From positions 124,001-188,000 of the forward strand of contig CAVQJI010000020.1 in assembly GCA_963712715.1 (NCBI GenBank): DNA of 64,000 nucleotides, in the 5' to 3' direction. The stretch is from JAFEDN01 sp963712715. GTDB lineage: Bacteria > Pseudomonadota > Gammaproteobacteria > Coxiellales > Coxiellaceae. Both the position numbers and the translations under genes were made by a program. Of the stretch, positions 56,958-64,000 are shown piece by piece. The notes beneath the pieces are model-generated. The model did not search any database and was not told the origin of the DNA. It saw nothing but the letters and a program-made list of their open reading frames with translations. Positions within the stretch are counted from its first letter, which is position 1, and each line of letters opens with the position of its first letter.

Positions 56958-57647
56958 ATGAAGCGTAATCTATCCCGAGAGGAGATCAAACTAGCTATTC
57001 ATTACTATAATAAAAAATATAATTTAAAATTAAAAAGATATTACGATGATGATCTCGATGTTTATCTCCTTAATAAAGAAATCTCAGAACTTAAAGAAGA
57101 ATTAAGCCTTACAGCAGTACTTTCCAATAGCTCTCATACGTTTGCTATCCATATTGTTAAAAAAAATAATAAAAATATTCTTTTCATTGATGATTCTTTT
57201 GCTTTGTTAAACACGAAAGACGAGAAAATATCCATGGAAAATATGTTTGAACTTTTTTGTTATATAAGCAGGACTGAATTTATTGATTATATCAAAAAAA
57301 TAAAAGACATTGATAGAATTTATTTAAATCAAAAAAGATATCAGTTTGATGTAGGAAGTTGTCATACTTTCGGTCTGGTTAATGCAAAGAATTTCGCACT
57401 TCAAAAAGAACCTTTTGATGAAACTGAAGCAATTGAAAATAATGATAATCTTTTAGGGCGCAATATTTTCTTTTTTAAACCAACAAAAAAACACATCAAA
57501 TATGATCAAACCGATAAAAACATACCTGAAGATAATATTCTGTACCCAAATCTTTTTGCCATTCATAATAGGACGAAAAAAATCAGAGAAAATTCTTTAA
57601 GATATATGCAGGTCCTTAGAACCTGTTCAAAGTCATATGAGTATTAG
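56958..57647 (+). CDS. AT-rich unknown protein, possible YopJ/Ulp1-like effector
   Basis: 229 aa, Lys/Asn/Ile-rich, visibly lower in GC than its neighbours, suggesting recent transfer. Two motifs recall YopJ/C48-type cysteine proteases or acetyltransferases: HTFAIHIVKKNNKNILFIDD (candidate His and acidic residue) and QFDVGSCHTFGLVNAKNFA (candidate Gln and Cys). No signal peptide. AAAGGAG lies about 8 nt before the ATG. Function is tentative; if correct, this could be a translocated effector. Confidence 0.5.
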   Translation: MKRNLSREEIKLAIHYYNKKYNLKLKRYYDDDLDVYLLNKEISELKEELSLTAVLSNSSHTFAIHIVKKNNKNILFIDDSFALLNTKDEKISMENMFELFCYISRTEFIDYIKKIKDIDRIYLNQKRYQFDVGSCHTFGLVNAKNFALQKEPFDETEAIENNDNLLGRNIFFFKPTKKHIKYDQTDKNIPEDNILYPNLFAIHNRTKKIRENSLRYMQVLRTCSKSYEY

Positions 57648-57689
57648 ACGAGATACTCGCACTAATGATTTTAGTTTTCTGCAAATTTC

Positions 57690-58811
57690 TCATAAAAACC
57701 TCTTCGTGAATCGCTCTAGTTTATCCAAAGTTTCTGGAAAATAACGTCTTCCATACCCTATTCTAAATCGATTATCGGAATAATCAAATAAAGTATCCGG
57801 TAAAATCAGCACGTTTTCTTCCTCAATCAATTTTTTCGCAAAAGTTTCTATATTAATCTTCAATTTTAATTTAGGGAACCCGACAAAACCTGCACGCGGA
57901 CGTTCCCATTGATAAATATCTGAATGACATTGGAAATAATTATCCAGTAAATCTAAATTCTGTTTGGTAATACCTTTAATTTTCTGTAAAATCCGCTCTT
58001 TATTTCGCAAAGCAATCACTGATAAAATTTCACTGGGAGCACTATTGCACATCGAAGTATAATTTTTATAAGACACAAATTCCTGAAGTAAATTTTTCAG
58101 ATTCGAGGCAATCCAGCCGATGCGTAATCCGGCTAACCCAAATGATTTAGACATCACGCCTAAACTGAGCGCTTTTTCATAACATTCTACAGCATTGGGC
58201 AATCGATCACGAGGTTCTTGCTCAGACCATCGAAAAACTTCGTCACTTAATAAATAAGTCTGATGTCGTTTCGCAATATCAATAATGGATTGAAAAGTCT
58301 CTAAATTAGGCTGAAATCCTGTGGGGTTATGAGGAAAATTAATAATGATTAATTTGGTTTGATCGGTAACACACGATGATAGTTTTTCCAAATCGAGAGA
58401 CCAGCGTTCATTTTTGCAGTCTAAAGCTAATTCCGTGACGCATGCACCAATCGCTTTGGGAATCTCTTTATGAGAATTATAACAAGGCGTAATGACAACC
58501 ACATGATCATTAGGTTTTAATAAAACGCGCATGGTTATATAAATCGCTTCTTCTGCTCCGGAATAAACTAAAATATGCTTATGATCCAAGCCGGCATATA
58601 ATTTGCTGATTTCCTCTTTCAATAAAGGAAGACCGTAATATTCAGTATATCCTAAAGCAAGGTTGTTCCATAAAGCCAAACTTTCCGAATCAGCCATGGC
58701 AACCAATTCTGACAGAGTGAATGTTTCTGGATCGGAAGACCCCATCATATAACGCACTGAAAATTCATATTGTGTAAAGTATTCTTCAATTTTAAAAGGA
58801 GCAATGTTCAT
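57690..58811 (-). CDS. PLP-dependent class I/II aminotransferase
   Basis: Fold-type-I aminotransferase of 373 aa. NFPHNPTGF, LLSDEVFRW and the PLP lysine in MSKSFGLAGLRIGW are intact, as is the phosphate/carboxylate Arg near the end (FRIGYGRRYF). Substrate not predictable. It starts 2 nt after the YheO-like regulator stop, so the two genes form an operon and the regulator likely controls it. Confidence 0.9.
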   Translation of the reverse strand: MNIAPFKIEEYFTQYEFSVRYMMGSSDPETFTLSELVAMADSESLALWNNLALGYTEYYGLPLLKEEISKLYAGLDHKHILVYSGAEEAIYITMRVLLKPNDHVVVITPCYNSHKEIPKAIGACVTELALDCKNERWSLDLEKLSSCVTDQTKLIIINFPHNPTGFQPNLETFQSIIDIAKRHQTYLLSDEVFRWSEQEPRDRLPNAVECYEKALSLGVMSKSFGLAGLRIGWIASNLKNLLQEFVSYKNYTSMCNSAPSEILSVIALRNKERILQKIKGITKQNLDLLDNYFQCHSDIYQWERPRAGFVGFPKLKLKINIETFAKKLIEEENVLILPDTLFDYSDNRFRIGYGRRYFPETLDKLERFTKRFL

Positions 58812-58813
58812 GG

Positions 58814-59410
58814 CTACCTCAAATAATTATAAACAGTTGCTCGGGATATTCCGATTATGTGAGCAACATAGGCCGCGGCGTTTTTTCCAGTAAACGCGCC
58901 AATTTTATTTAAATGTTCAATTAAAGCTTTTTTTTCTTCACGAGTTAATGATTCTAAATTCAAGTGTCGTTCACTCAAGTAAGCATGAATGTATTGATTC
59001 ATCTTTTCTTGCCAGTCATCTTTAAATAAATACTTCGGTTGAGGAATCAGCTCCGTACTTTGTATAAAAGTCAGTATTTCTTGATTGATTTTGATCAATT
59101 TAGAAATATCCAAATTGATACATAACAAACCCACGGCTTGGCCGGCTTCATCTCGAATCACACTGCTTATGGATTTGAGCTTACTGCCATCCCAGTTCAG
59201 TTTCTCGTAAGGGCCTATGCAATCTTCCAATCCATTCATTTCTTCTGGTGTGAGCAGAGACGGATCTTCTACTCGGCGTTTAGAAAATGGATGAAAAATG
59301 GCTGCAATTTTATTGCGCTTAATATCATGGATCACCACTTCCGCGTAAGGATGCAACAGCCGCTGAATGGCCTCGGCGGTAGGTAGGAATCTTTTTATTG
59401 TTTTTTGCAT
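58814..59410 (-). CDS. YheO-like PAS/HTH transcriptional regulator
   Basis: 198-aa regulator with an N-terminal YheO-type PAS domain (LLHPYAEVVIHDIKRNKIAAI, then GLLCINLDISKL) and a C-terminal helix-turn-helix (GAFTGKNAAAYVAHIIGISR, ATVYNYLR). Members sense small ligands. No ribosome site precedes the ATG; the promoter lies so close that the message may be leaderless. It is followed directly by the aminotransferase gene. Confidence 0.85.
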   Translation of the reverse strand: MQKTIKRFLPTAEAIQRLLHPYAEVVIHDIKRNKIAAIFHPFSKRRVEDPSLLTPEEMNGLEDCIGPYEKLNWDGSKLKSISSVIRDEAGQAVGLLCINLDISKLIKINQEILTFIQSTELIPQPKYLFKDDWQEKMNQYIHAYLSERHLNLESLTREEKKALIEHLNKIGAFTGKNAAAYVAHIIGISRATVYNYLR

Positions 59411-59416
59411 TTATAC

Positions 59417-59446
59417 ATTTTAATCTAAAATAGATTAATTTGTCAA
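59417..59446 (-). promoter_or_regulatory. Promoter with palindromic operator for the YheO-like operon
   Basis: Minus-strand TTGACA (59446-59441), 18-nt spacer, TAAAAT (59422-59417). The perfect inverted repeat TTAATCTA-AAA-TAGATTAA (59420-59438) overlaps the -10 box and spacer and could be an autoregulatory operator. The -10 box ends 7 nt before the ATG. Confidence 0.65.
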
Positions 59447-59479
59447 TATAATTTTCAATCTAAATTTAGGCTGGATTTT

Positions 59480-59563
59480 AGTGCCGGACATAACGATTAC
59501 CTGAGAAGCAATTGTTTGAATTATAAATATTTTTAATTTTTTTTATCGACTCTGACACCGTCT
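59480..59563. repeat. Dispersed repeat family C, copy 3
   Basis: AGTGCCGGACATAACGATTA to GACTCTGACACCGTC. It sits between the divergent YheO-like and VTT-protein genes. Confidence 0.8.
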
Positions 59564-59714
59564 ATGCGCTGTTCTTTAAGTATTATAGTAGGCTCTCCTT
59601 CAGGCGCTGAAATAAATATATTAATCATTACGAGTGAACAACCTTTTTGTAAACTTCACATCGGCAATACTTTGAAGTACTCTAACCAGCTATGTCATTA
59701 TTCAGGAGCAGGAC

Positions 59715-60434
59715 ATGGTTTTTCGAAGGAATGTATTACGATGGTTCCCATTGGCGCTCCTGGTCTTATGCCTGATTTTATTCTTTTATTTTCATCTTTA
59801 TTCCTATCTCGGTTTCTCAACGCTGAAACAACATCGGCAAGAATTGTTGCAATGGACCCGGCAGCATTACCTGTTGGCGGTGATTGGGTATTTGGTTATC
59901 TATCAATTGGCGGTGGCTGTCTCCATTCCTGGCGCGGTTTATTTGACGTTGTTGGGTGGATTTTTATTTGGTATATTGGCTGGCACGGTCTACACCGTCA
60001 TTGGCGCGACATTGGGTTCTGTCTGGTTATTTTTGGCGGTAAACACGGCATTAGGCAATTTTTTTGCTCATCGTTCGCAAAAATGGATCCATAAAATGCG
60101 ACAGGGATTTGTCGATAATGCGTTTAATTATCTTTTGGTATTGCGTCTGGTGCCGATATTTCCATTTTGGGTGGTTAATATTGTTCCCGCCTTACTGGGA
60201 GTTTCATTAAAGATATTCTTTTGGACTACATTAATAGGTATTATTCCCGGTTCTTTGGTTTATACCATGCTGGGTAATGGTTTGGGTCACATTCTGGATG
60301 CAGGACAAACTCCTCAACTCACTATTATTTTTAAACCTTTTATTTTAATTCCCTTGTTGGCGCTGGCGCTGCTTTCCTTACTGCCAGTTATCTATAAGCA
60401 TTTTAAAGGTAAATCACATGTCAAACGAGACTAA
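59715..60434 (+). CDS. TVP38/TMEM64-family (VTT domain) membrane protein
   Basis: 239-aa inner-membrane protein of the DedA-superfamily VTT type, related to lipid scramblases. Family motifs are SIPGAVYLTLLGGFLFG, IGATLGSVWLFL and LRLVPIFPFWVVNIVPAL. About six hydrophobic segments. CAGGAG lies 6 nt before the ATG. It overlaps the flavoprotein gene by 17 nt; this pair occurs together in many proteobacteria (established context, mechanism unknown). Confidence 0.9.
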   Translation: MVFRRNVLRWFPLALLVLCLILFFYFHLYSYLGFSTLKQHRQELLQWTRQHYLLAVIGYLVIYQLAVAVSIPGAVYLTLLGGFLFGILAGTVYTVIGATLGSVWLFLAVNTALGNFFAHRSQKWIHKMRQGFVDNAFNYLLVLRLVPIFPFWVVNIVPALLGVSLKIFFWTTLIGIIPGSLVYTMLGNGLGHILDAGQTPQLTIIFKPFILIPLLALALLSLLPVIYKHFKGKSHVKRD

Positions 60435-61842
60435 AGTGGATATTTGCATTCTCGGCGCCGGAGCGGGAGGTTTAAGCGTGGCCGCTGCCGCGGTACAGAT
60501 GGGCGCCCGTGTTGTTCTAATAGAAGCTGAGAAAATGGGCGGCGATTGCCTTAATTATGGCTGTGTTCCTTCTAAATCCTTACTGGCAGTAGCTAAAAAA
60601 GCCCACTTGATGGGCATGGTGGATCAATGGGGAATTATTGCGGCCAAACCGCAAATTGATATGGTAAATGTGATGGGTTATGTGCACAGCGTCATTGAGA
60701 CGCTTGCGCCGAATGATTCGGTGGAACGTTTTGAAAAATTGGGGGTTAAAGTCATTAAAGCGGTGGCCCGTTTCAAAGATAAAATGACTATTCAGGCTGG
60801 AGGCGAAACCATTAAAGCGCGACGTTTCGTGATTGCAACCGGCTCGTCTCCAGCCGTACCGGCTATCCCCGGAATAGATACAGTTCCCTTCTACACCAAT
60901 GAAACTATTTTTCAGTTAACGGAAAAACCCGAACACCTGATCATTCTCGGTGGCGGCCCTATTGGATGTGAATTGGCCCAGGCTTTTTTGTGGTTGGGCA
61001 TAAAAGTCACCATTTTGGAAAAAAAAACAATTCTATCTAAAGACGAACCGGATTTAGTTAATATTTTACGCCGTCAATTAGTGGATCAAGGATTAATTTT
61101 ACAGGAAGGAGTGCAAATAATCGCCTTAAAACAGAATAACAATGGTATTGATGTGGTTATTGAGAAAGAAGGAATCCAGCAAACTTTGCAAGGCTCGCAT
61201 TTGTTAGTCGCGATTGGACGAAAAATCGATGTAGAGCATTTAAATCTTCCGGTGACTGGGGTGGCCTATTCTCTCAGAGGGATTCAGGTAGACAAAAGTC
61301 TGCGCACCACCAACCGTCACATTTTTGCGATCGGTGATGTGGTTGGCAGCTATCAATTTACACATATGGCCAATTATCATGCCGGGATTGTAATTCGAAA
61401 TATTTTATTTCGGTTACCTGCCAAAGTGAATTATACAGCAGTGCCATGGGTTACTTATACTGATCCAGAATTAGCGCACGTCGGTTTGCTGGAAACCGAA
61501 GCCTTGCGTCAAGATCCTAAATCTAAAGTAATCACCTGGGATTTCACAGAAAATGACCGTGCGCAAATAGAACACGAAATAACCGGAAAAATAAAAGTGA
61601 TTACCAATCGACGCGGCGTTGTATCAGGGGTGAGTATTTTAGGTGCTAATGCGGGAGAATTATTACTACCCTGGATCATTCTAGTCAACGAAAGAAAGAA
61701 AATCGGTCATATGGCCAGCGTGATTGTTCCTTATCCTACTCGCAGCGAAATCAGTAAACGCGTGGTGGCGGAATATTATACGCCTCTGTTGTTTTCTAAA
61801 AAAATCCGTTGGTTGGTCAGATTGTTGGCGATATTCGGATGA
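60418..61842 (+). CDS. FAD-dependent disulfide oxidoreductase (mercuric-reductase/Lpd-like)
   Basis: 474-aa class-I flavin disulfide reductase. FAD motif ILGAGAGGLSVA, redox pair GGDCLNYGCVPSKS, NAD(P)H motif ILGGGPIGCELAQ and FAIGDVVG. The usual C-terminal H-P-x-x-x-E signature is altered: the corresponding area reads VIVPYPTRSEISKR, so His and Glu are not in classical form, as in other TVP38-linked members. Translated with the VTT gene by overlap. Confidence 0.9.
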   Translation: MSNETKVDICILGAGAGGLSVAAAAVQMGARVVLIEAEKMGGDCLNYGCVPSKSLLAVAKKAHLMGMVDQWGIIAAKPQIDMVNVMGYVHSVIETLAPNDSVERFEKLGVKVIKAVARFKDKMTIQAGGETIKARRFVIATGSSPAVPAIPGIDTVPFYTNETIFQLTEKPEHLIILGGGPIGCELAQAFLWLGIKVTILEKKTILSKDEPDLVNILRRQLVDQGLILQEGVQIIALKQNNNGIDVVIEKEGIQQTLQGSHLLVAIGRKIDVEHLNLPVTGVAYSLRGIQVDKSLRTTNRHIFAIGDVVGSYQFTHMANYHAGIVIRNILFRLPAKVNYTAVPWVTYTDPELAHVGLLETEALRQDPKSKVITWDFTENDRAQIEHEITGKIKVITNRRGVVSGVSILGANAGELLLPWIILVNERKKIGHMASVIVPYPTRSEISKRVVAEYYTPLLFSKKIRWLVRLLAIFG

Positions 61843-61973
61843 GTTTAGCCAACTGGATTGTTTTTAGCATTTTATTGCTGAGTATTCTATCGTTTGGCGT
61901 TTTTAAATCGGGCCAGGTGAACGCGCGTAATCTTTACCTGCTGGCTGGCAGAAAAACCAAACAGAGAAAATAA
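61839..61973 (+). pseudogene. N-terminal remnant of a sodium:solute symporter
   Basis: A 44-codon frame overlapping the previous stop as ATGA. It encodes one hydrophobic segment (LANWIVFSILLLSILSFGVF) then NARNLYLLAGRKT, the usual first loop of SSS-family symporters (Y-x-L-AGR-x-T), and stops. Either the rest has been deleted, or this is a real small membrane protein. Confidence 0.45.
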
Positions 61974-61982
61974 AGAATCCGT

Positions 61983-62567
61983 ATGTTAAATGATTATTTT
62001 CAGACACATTACCAAAGATTTTTACTCGATCCTGTTTTGAAATACGTTAATCTGCGCTGTTCACCGGTTCTAATCACGCTGTTGGCAGGTTTAATTGGGT
62101 TGCTGGTATTTCCCGCGTTAAAACTGCAGATGCCATTACTGGCAACGGCGTTATTATTAATATCGGGTTTTTTAGACACGTTAGATGGCGCGTTAGCCAG
62201 AAAATTGGGCGTAACCAGTGATTGGGGCGCAGCGTTGGACATCATAGTAGACAGAGCCGTAGAGTTAACCATCATTTTAGCGTTATTTTCCCTGGATCCA
62301 CCGCGTCGAGGTTGGATCTGTTTGCTGATGCTGGGGAGCATGCTATTATGCATAACGAGTTTTTTGATCGTCGGAATTTTTACCCGTAATGACTCGGCTA
62401 AAAGTTTTTATTATAGCCCAGGATTAATGGAAAGGGCGGAGGCTTTTATATTTTTTTGCCTGATGATTTGGTTTCCCGGACATATTAACATTTTAGCCAC
62501 TTTATTTATTTGTCTAACCTTATGGACAGCTTTAGTTAGAGTCAAAGAGTTTTACAAACAAGGATGA
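61983..62567 (+). CDS. CDP-alcohol phosphatidyltransferase family protein
   Basis: 194-aa membrane enzyme transferring a phosphoalcohol from a CDP-linked donor, for example in phospholipid synthesis. The family motif DG-x2-AR-x8-G-x3-D-x3-D is complete: DTLDGALARKLGVTSDWGAA followed by LDIIVDRAVE. Five to six hydrophobic segments. The donor and acceptor are unclear; it is divergent from PssA and PgsA. Stop overlaps the msrA frame. Confidence 0.88.
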   Translation: MLNDYFQTHYQRFLLDPVLKYVNLRCSPVLITLLAGLIGLLVFPALKLQMPLLATALLLISGFLDTLDGALARKLGVTSDWGAALDIIVDRAVELTIILALFSLDPPRRGWICLLMLGSMLLCITSFLIVGIFTRNDSAKSFYYSPGLMERAEAFIFFCLMIWFPGHINILATLFICLTLWTALVRVKEFYKQG

Positions 62568-62572
62568 GTCAT

Positions 62573-63142
62573 ATGATGAAATACGTTGTTATTTTCTTAA
62601 CTTTAACACTCAGCACTTTAGCTTATGCTAAAACTGAATCAGCTATTTTTGCCGGCGGTTGTTTTTGGTGTCTACAAGCTGATTTTGATAAATTGCCCGG
62701 AGTGATTTCGACCCAGGCGGGTTATGATGGCGGCCAGGAGCCCAATCCCACTTATGAGCAAGTTTCTGCAGGTTCAACGGGTTATGCGGAATCAGTGAAA
62801 GTGGAATATGATAGCGATAAGCTCAGTTATGAAAATCTGATGGATTATTTTTGGCATCATATCGACCCCACGGTCAGCGACCAACAATTTTGTGATAAAG
62901 GGCATCAATATCGGACCGCCATATTTTATCTGAACGATACACAGAAACAATTAGCAAACGCTTCGCTAACCAAGGTCAAGCAGTATTTTCCGACGATTTA
63001 TACCGAAATTGTTCCATCGACAAAATTTTATCCTGCGGAAGAGTATCACCAGAAATATTATTTAAAAAATCCGGTTCGCTATAAATACTATCGCTGGAAT
63101 TGTGGTCGTGATGCGCGTGTTAAGGAGGTTTGGCATGAATAA
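62573..63142 (+). CDS. msrA: Peptide methionine-S-sulfoxide reductase MsrA, exported
   Basis: Repairs oxidised Met (S-form) in proteins. Catalytic motif FAGGCFWCLQADF directly after a signal peptide (MKYVVIFLTLTLSTLAYA), so it probably acts in the periplasm. YTEIVPSTKFYPAEEYHQKY is conserved. The frame opens at 62564, but AAGGA supports the ATG at 62573 (or 62576). It is followed by msrB with its own strong ribosome site. Confidence 0.93.
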   Translation: MMKYVVIFLTLTLSTLAYAKTESAIFAGGCFWCLQADFDKLPGVISTQAGYDGGQEPNPTYEQVSAGSTGYAESVKVEYDSDKLSYENLMDYFWHHIDPTVSDQQFCDKGHQYRTAIFYLNDTQKQLANASLTKVKQYFPTIYTEIVPSTKFYPAEEYHQKYYLKNPVRYKYYRWNCGRDARVKEVWHE

Positions 63143-63668
63143 TTATCAAAAATATAAGGTATTAGCCCTGGCTATTTGTTTAAGCATGGGTGGATTGGCG
63201 TCGGCTGCTCCTAATGATGATCAATATAAAAATTTTGATAAAGCACAGCGCCTAAAGACCCTGACTCCGTTACAATATAACGTCACCCAAAAAGGCGCGA
63301 CCGAAAAGTCCTTTGACAATCCATATTGGGATAATAAAACTCCCGGTATTTATGTGGACATTGTCTCGGGTGAGCCTTTATTCAGTTCAACGGATAAGTT
63401 TGATTCTGGCACTGGATGGCCAAGTTTTACTAAACCGATTGATGATTCTTATGTCGTTCTTAAGCCGCAACACAATCTTATTTTCCCTGATAAAATCGAG
63501 GTTAAGTCAAAATATGCAGATTCGCATTTGGGGGATCTATTTCATGATGGGCCGCCACCCACGGGAATACGTTATTGTTTAGATTCAGCGGCTCTAAAAT
63601 TTATTCCTGCCACAAATTTAGATAAAGAGGGTTATCCTCAATACAAATATCTTTTTGAAAAAAAGTAA
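63135..63668 (+). CDS. msrB: Peptide methionine-R-sulfoxide reductase MsrB, exported
   Basis: Repairs the R-form of methionine sulfoxide. SGTGWPSFTKP, HLGDLFHDGPPPTGIRYC with catalytic Cys, and DSAALKF are present. The four zinc-binding Cys of many MsrB proteins are absent (VDIVSGEPLFSS where C-x-x-C is usual), which is the zinc-free subtype. The frame opens at 63102, but AAGGAGG 6 nt before the ATG at 63135 decides the start and gives a signal peptide (KVLALAICLSMGGLASA). It overlaps the msrA end by 8 nt. Confidence 0.93.
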   Translation: MNNYQKYKVLALAICLSMGGLASAAPNDDQYKNFDKAQRLKTLTPLQYNVTQKGATEKSFDNPYWDNKTPGIYVDIVSGEPLFSSTDKFDSGTGWPSFTKPIDDSYVVLKPQHNLIFPDKIEVKSKYADSHLGDLFHDGPPPTGIRYCLDSAALKFIPATNLDKEGYPQYKYLFEKK

Positions 63669-63692
63669 TGATGCTGGAAGAAATATGCCACG

Positions 63693-64000
63693 ATGGAAAT
63701 AACCAGAGAGAATAAAAAACTTGCCGCAAAATACCGCAGAACATCGCGATGGTATGATTTTCTCGATGCTTATTGGGAAAGACAGTATCAAAAAATCAGA
63801 CCCCTGATTGTCGGTGATATTTATGGGAATGTTTTAGAGGTTGGTGTTGGTACAGGACGAAATTTGCCTTTTTATAAAGTAGGTGTGCAAATAACCGCTA
63901 TAGATTTATCACCTGAAATGTTAGCCATTGCTAAAACTCGCGCACCGCTTAACTTTAATATTACTTTTATGCAAGCTGACGCTACCTTATTAACGAAGAT
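63693..64000 (+). CDS. Class I SAM-dependent methyltransferase, 3' part outside window
   Basis: First 102 codons of a methyltransferase: YRRTSRWYDFLDAYWE, motif I VLEVGVGTGRNLPFY, motif II ITAIDLSPEMLAIAK and a later QADAT (adenine pocket). This is similar to phospholipid N-methyltransferase/UbiE-like proteins, which would fit the CDP-alcohol enzyme upstream (inference). A weak GGAAG lies upstream of the ATG. Truncated by the window end. Confidence 0.8.
   Translation, partial: MEITRENKKLAAKYRRTSRWYDFLDAYWERQYQKIRPLIVGDIYGNVLEVGVGTGRNLPFYKVGVQITAIDLSPEMLAIAKTRAPLNFNITFMQADATLLTK

Overview
The window looks like chromosomal DNA of a low-GC gammaproteobacterium, most likely of the order Legionellales (Legionella/Coxiella/Aquicella-like). 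This is inference: biotin ECF transporter, Opp, CopA and Msr genes of gammaproteobacterial type sit among large unrecognised proteins, Sel1-repeat and effector-like proteins, many hairpin repeats and many decayed genes. No rRNA, tRNA, CRISPR array or intact transposase was seen.

Layout. 1-3.4 kb: maltooligosaccharide/trehalose metabolism (end of treZ and a glycogen-debranching enzyme). 3.4-11.4 kb: an unrecognised 795-aa protein, an HGSNAT-like membrane acyltransferase, and a 1388-aa inverse-autotransporter-like surface protein with about 22 beta-helix repeats. 11.4-16.9 kb (minus): a flavin monooxygenase, a biotin ECF transporter (bioY, EcfT, EcfA) with a DUF6314 gene, and an unrecognised membrane protein. 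17-19.8 kb: an ACP/fatty-acyl-AMP ligase/PlsC fusion split by a frameshift. 20-20.5 kb: a pair of inverted modular hairpin elements. 20.5-25.8 kb (minus): an oppABCDF-type peptide importer. 26-27 kb: a 26-codon ORF coupled to a GRDP-like gene, then non-coding DNA with an inverted repeat. 27-31.7 kb (minus): a CheB-CheR/PAS fusion, a PAS histidine kinase and a FixJ-like regulator in one overlapping operon. 32-37.7 kb: a flavin disulfide reductase, Maf, an Asn-rich secreted protein, a multicopper oxidase and an SDR enzyme. 37.8-43.2 kb: a run of decayed genes (FUSC, alpha/beta hydrolase, two unknown genes, ogt) around an intact CTP-synthase-C-terminal-like protein. 43.2-46.4 kb: MATE and Bcr/CflA-type exporters. 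46.6-49.6 kb: Sel1-repeat protein, CHY zinc finger, and a 379-aa protein with 31-33-residue repeats resembling TAL-effector repeats. 49.7-53.8 kb: a frameshifted FAD/Fe-S dehydrogenase and a junction of GNAT, MFS and LysR remnants. 54-56.6 kb (minus): csoR-copZ-copA with a promoter whose spacer carries a CsoR-like operator. 57-59.4 kb: an AT-rich possible cysteine-protease/acetyltransferase effector, an aminotransferase and a YheO-like regulator. 59.7-64 kb (plus): VTT membrane protein, flavin disulfide reductase, symporter remnant, CDP-alcohol phosphotransferase, msrA, msrB and a methyltransferase cut by the window edge.

Two themes stand out. First, at least three families of short dispersed repeats are present; in two of them conserved blocks alternate with hairpin arms whose sequence differs from copy to copy while base pairing is kept. 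Secondly, at least five genes carry small frameshifts, mostly one-base changes in homopolymers or a short duplication, and several more are truncated. This suggests either ongoing gene decay or residual assembly error, and only reads can tell which.
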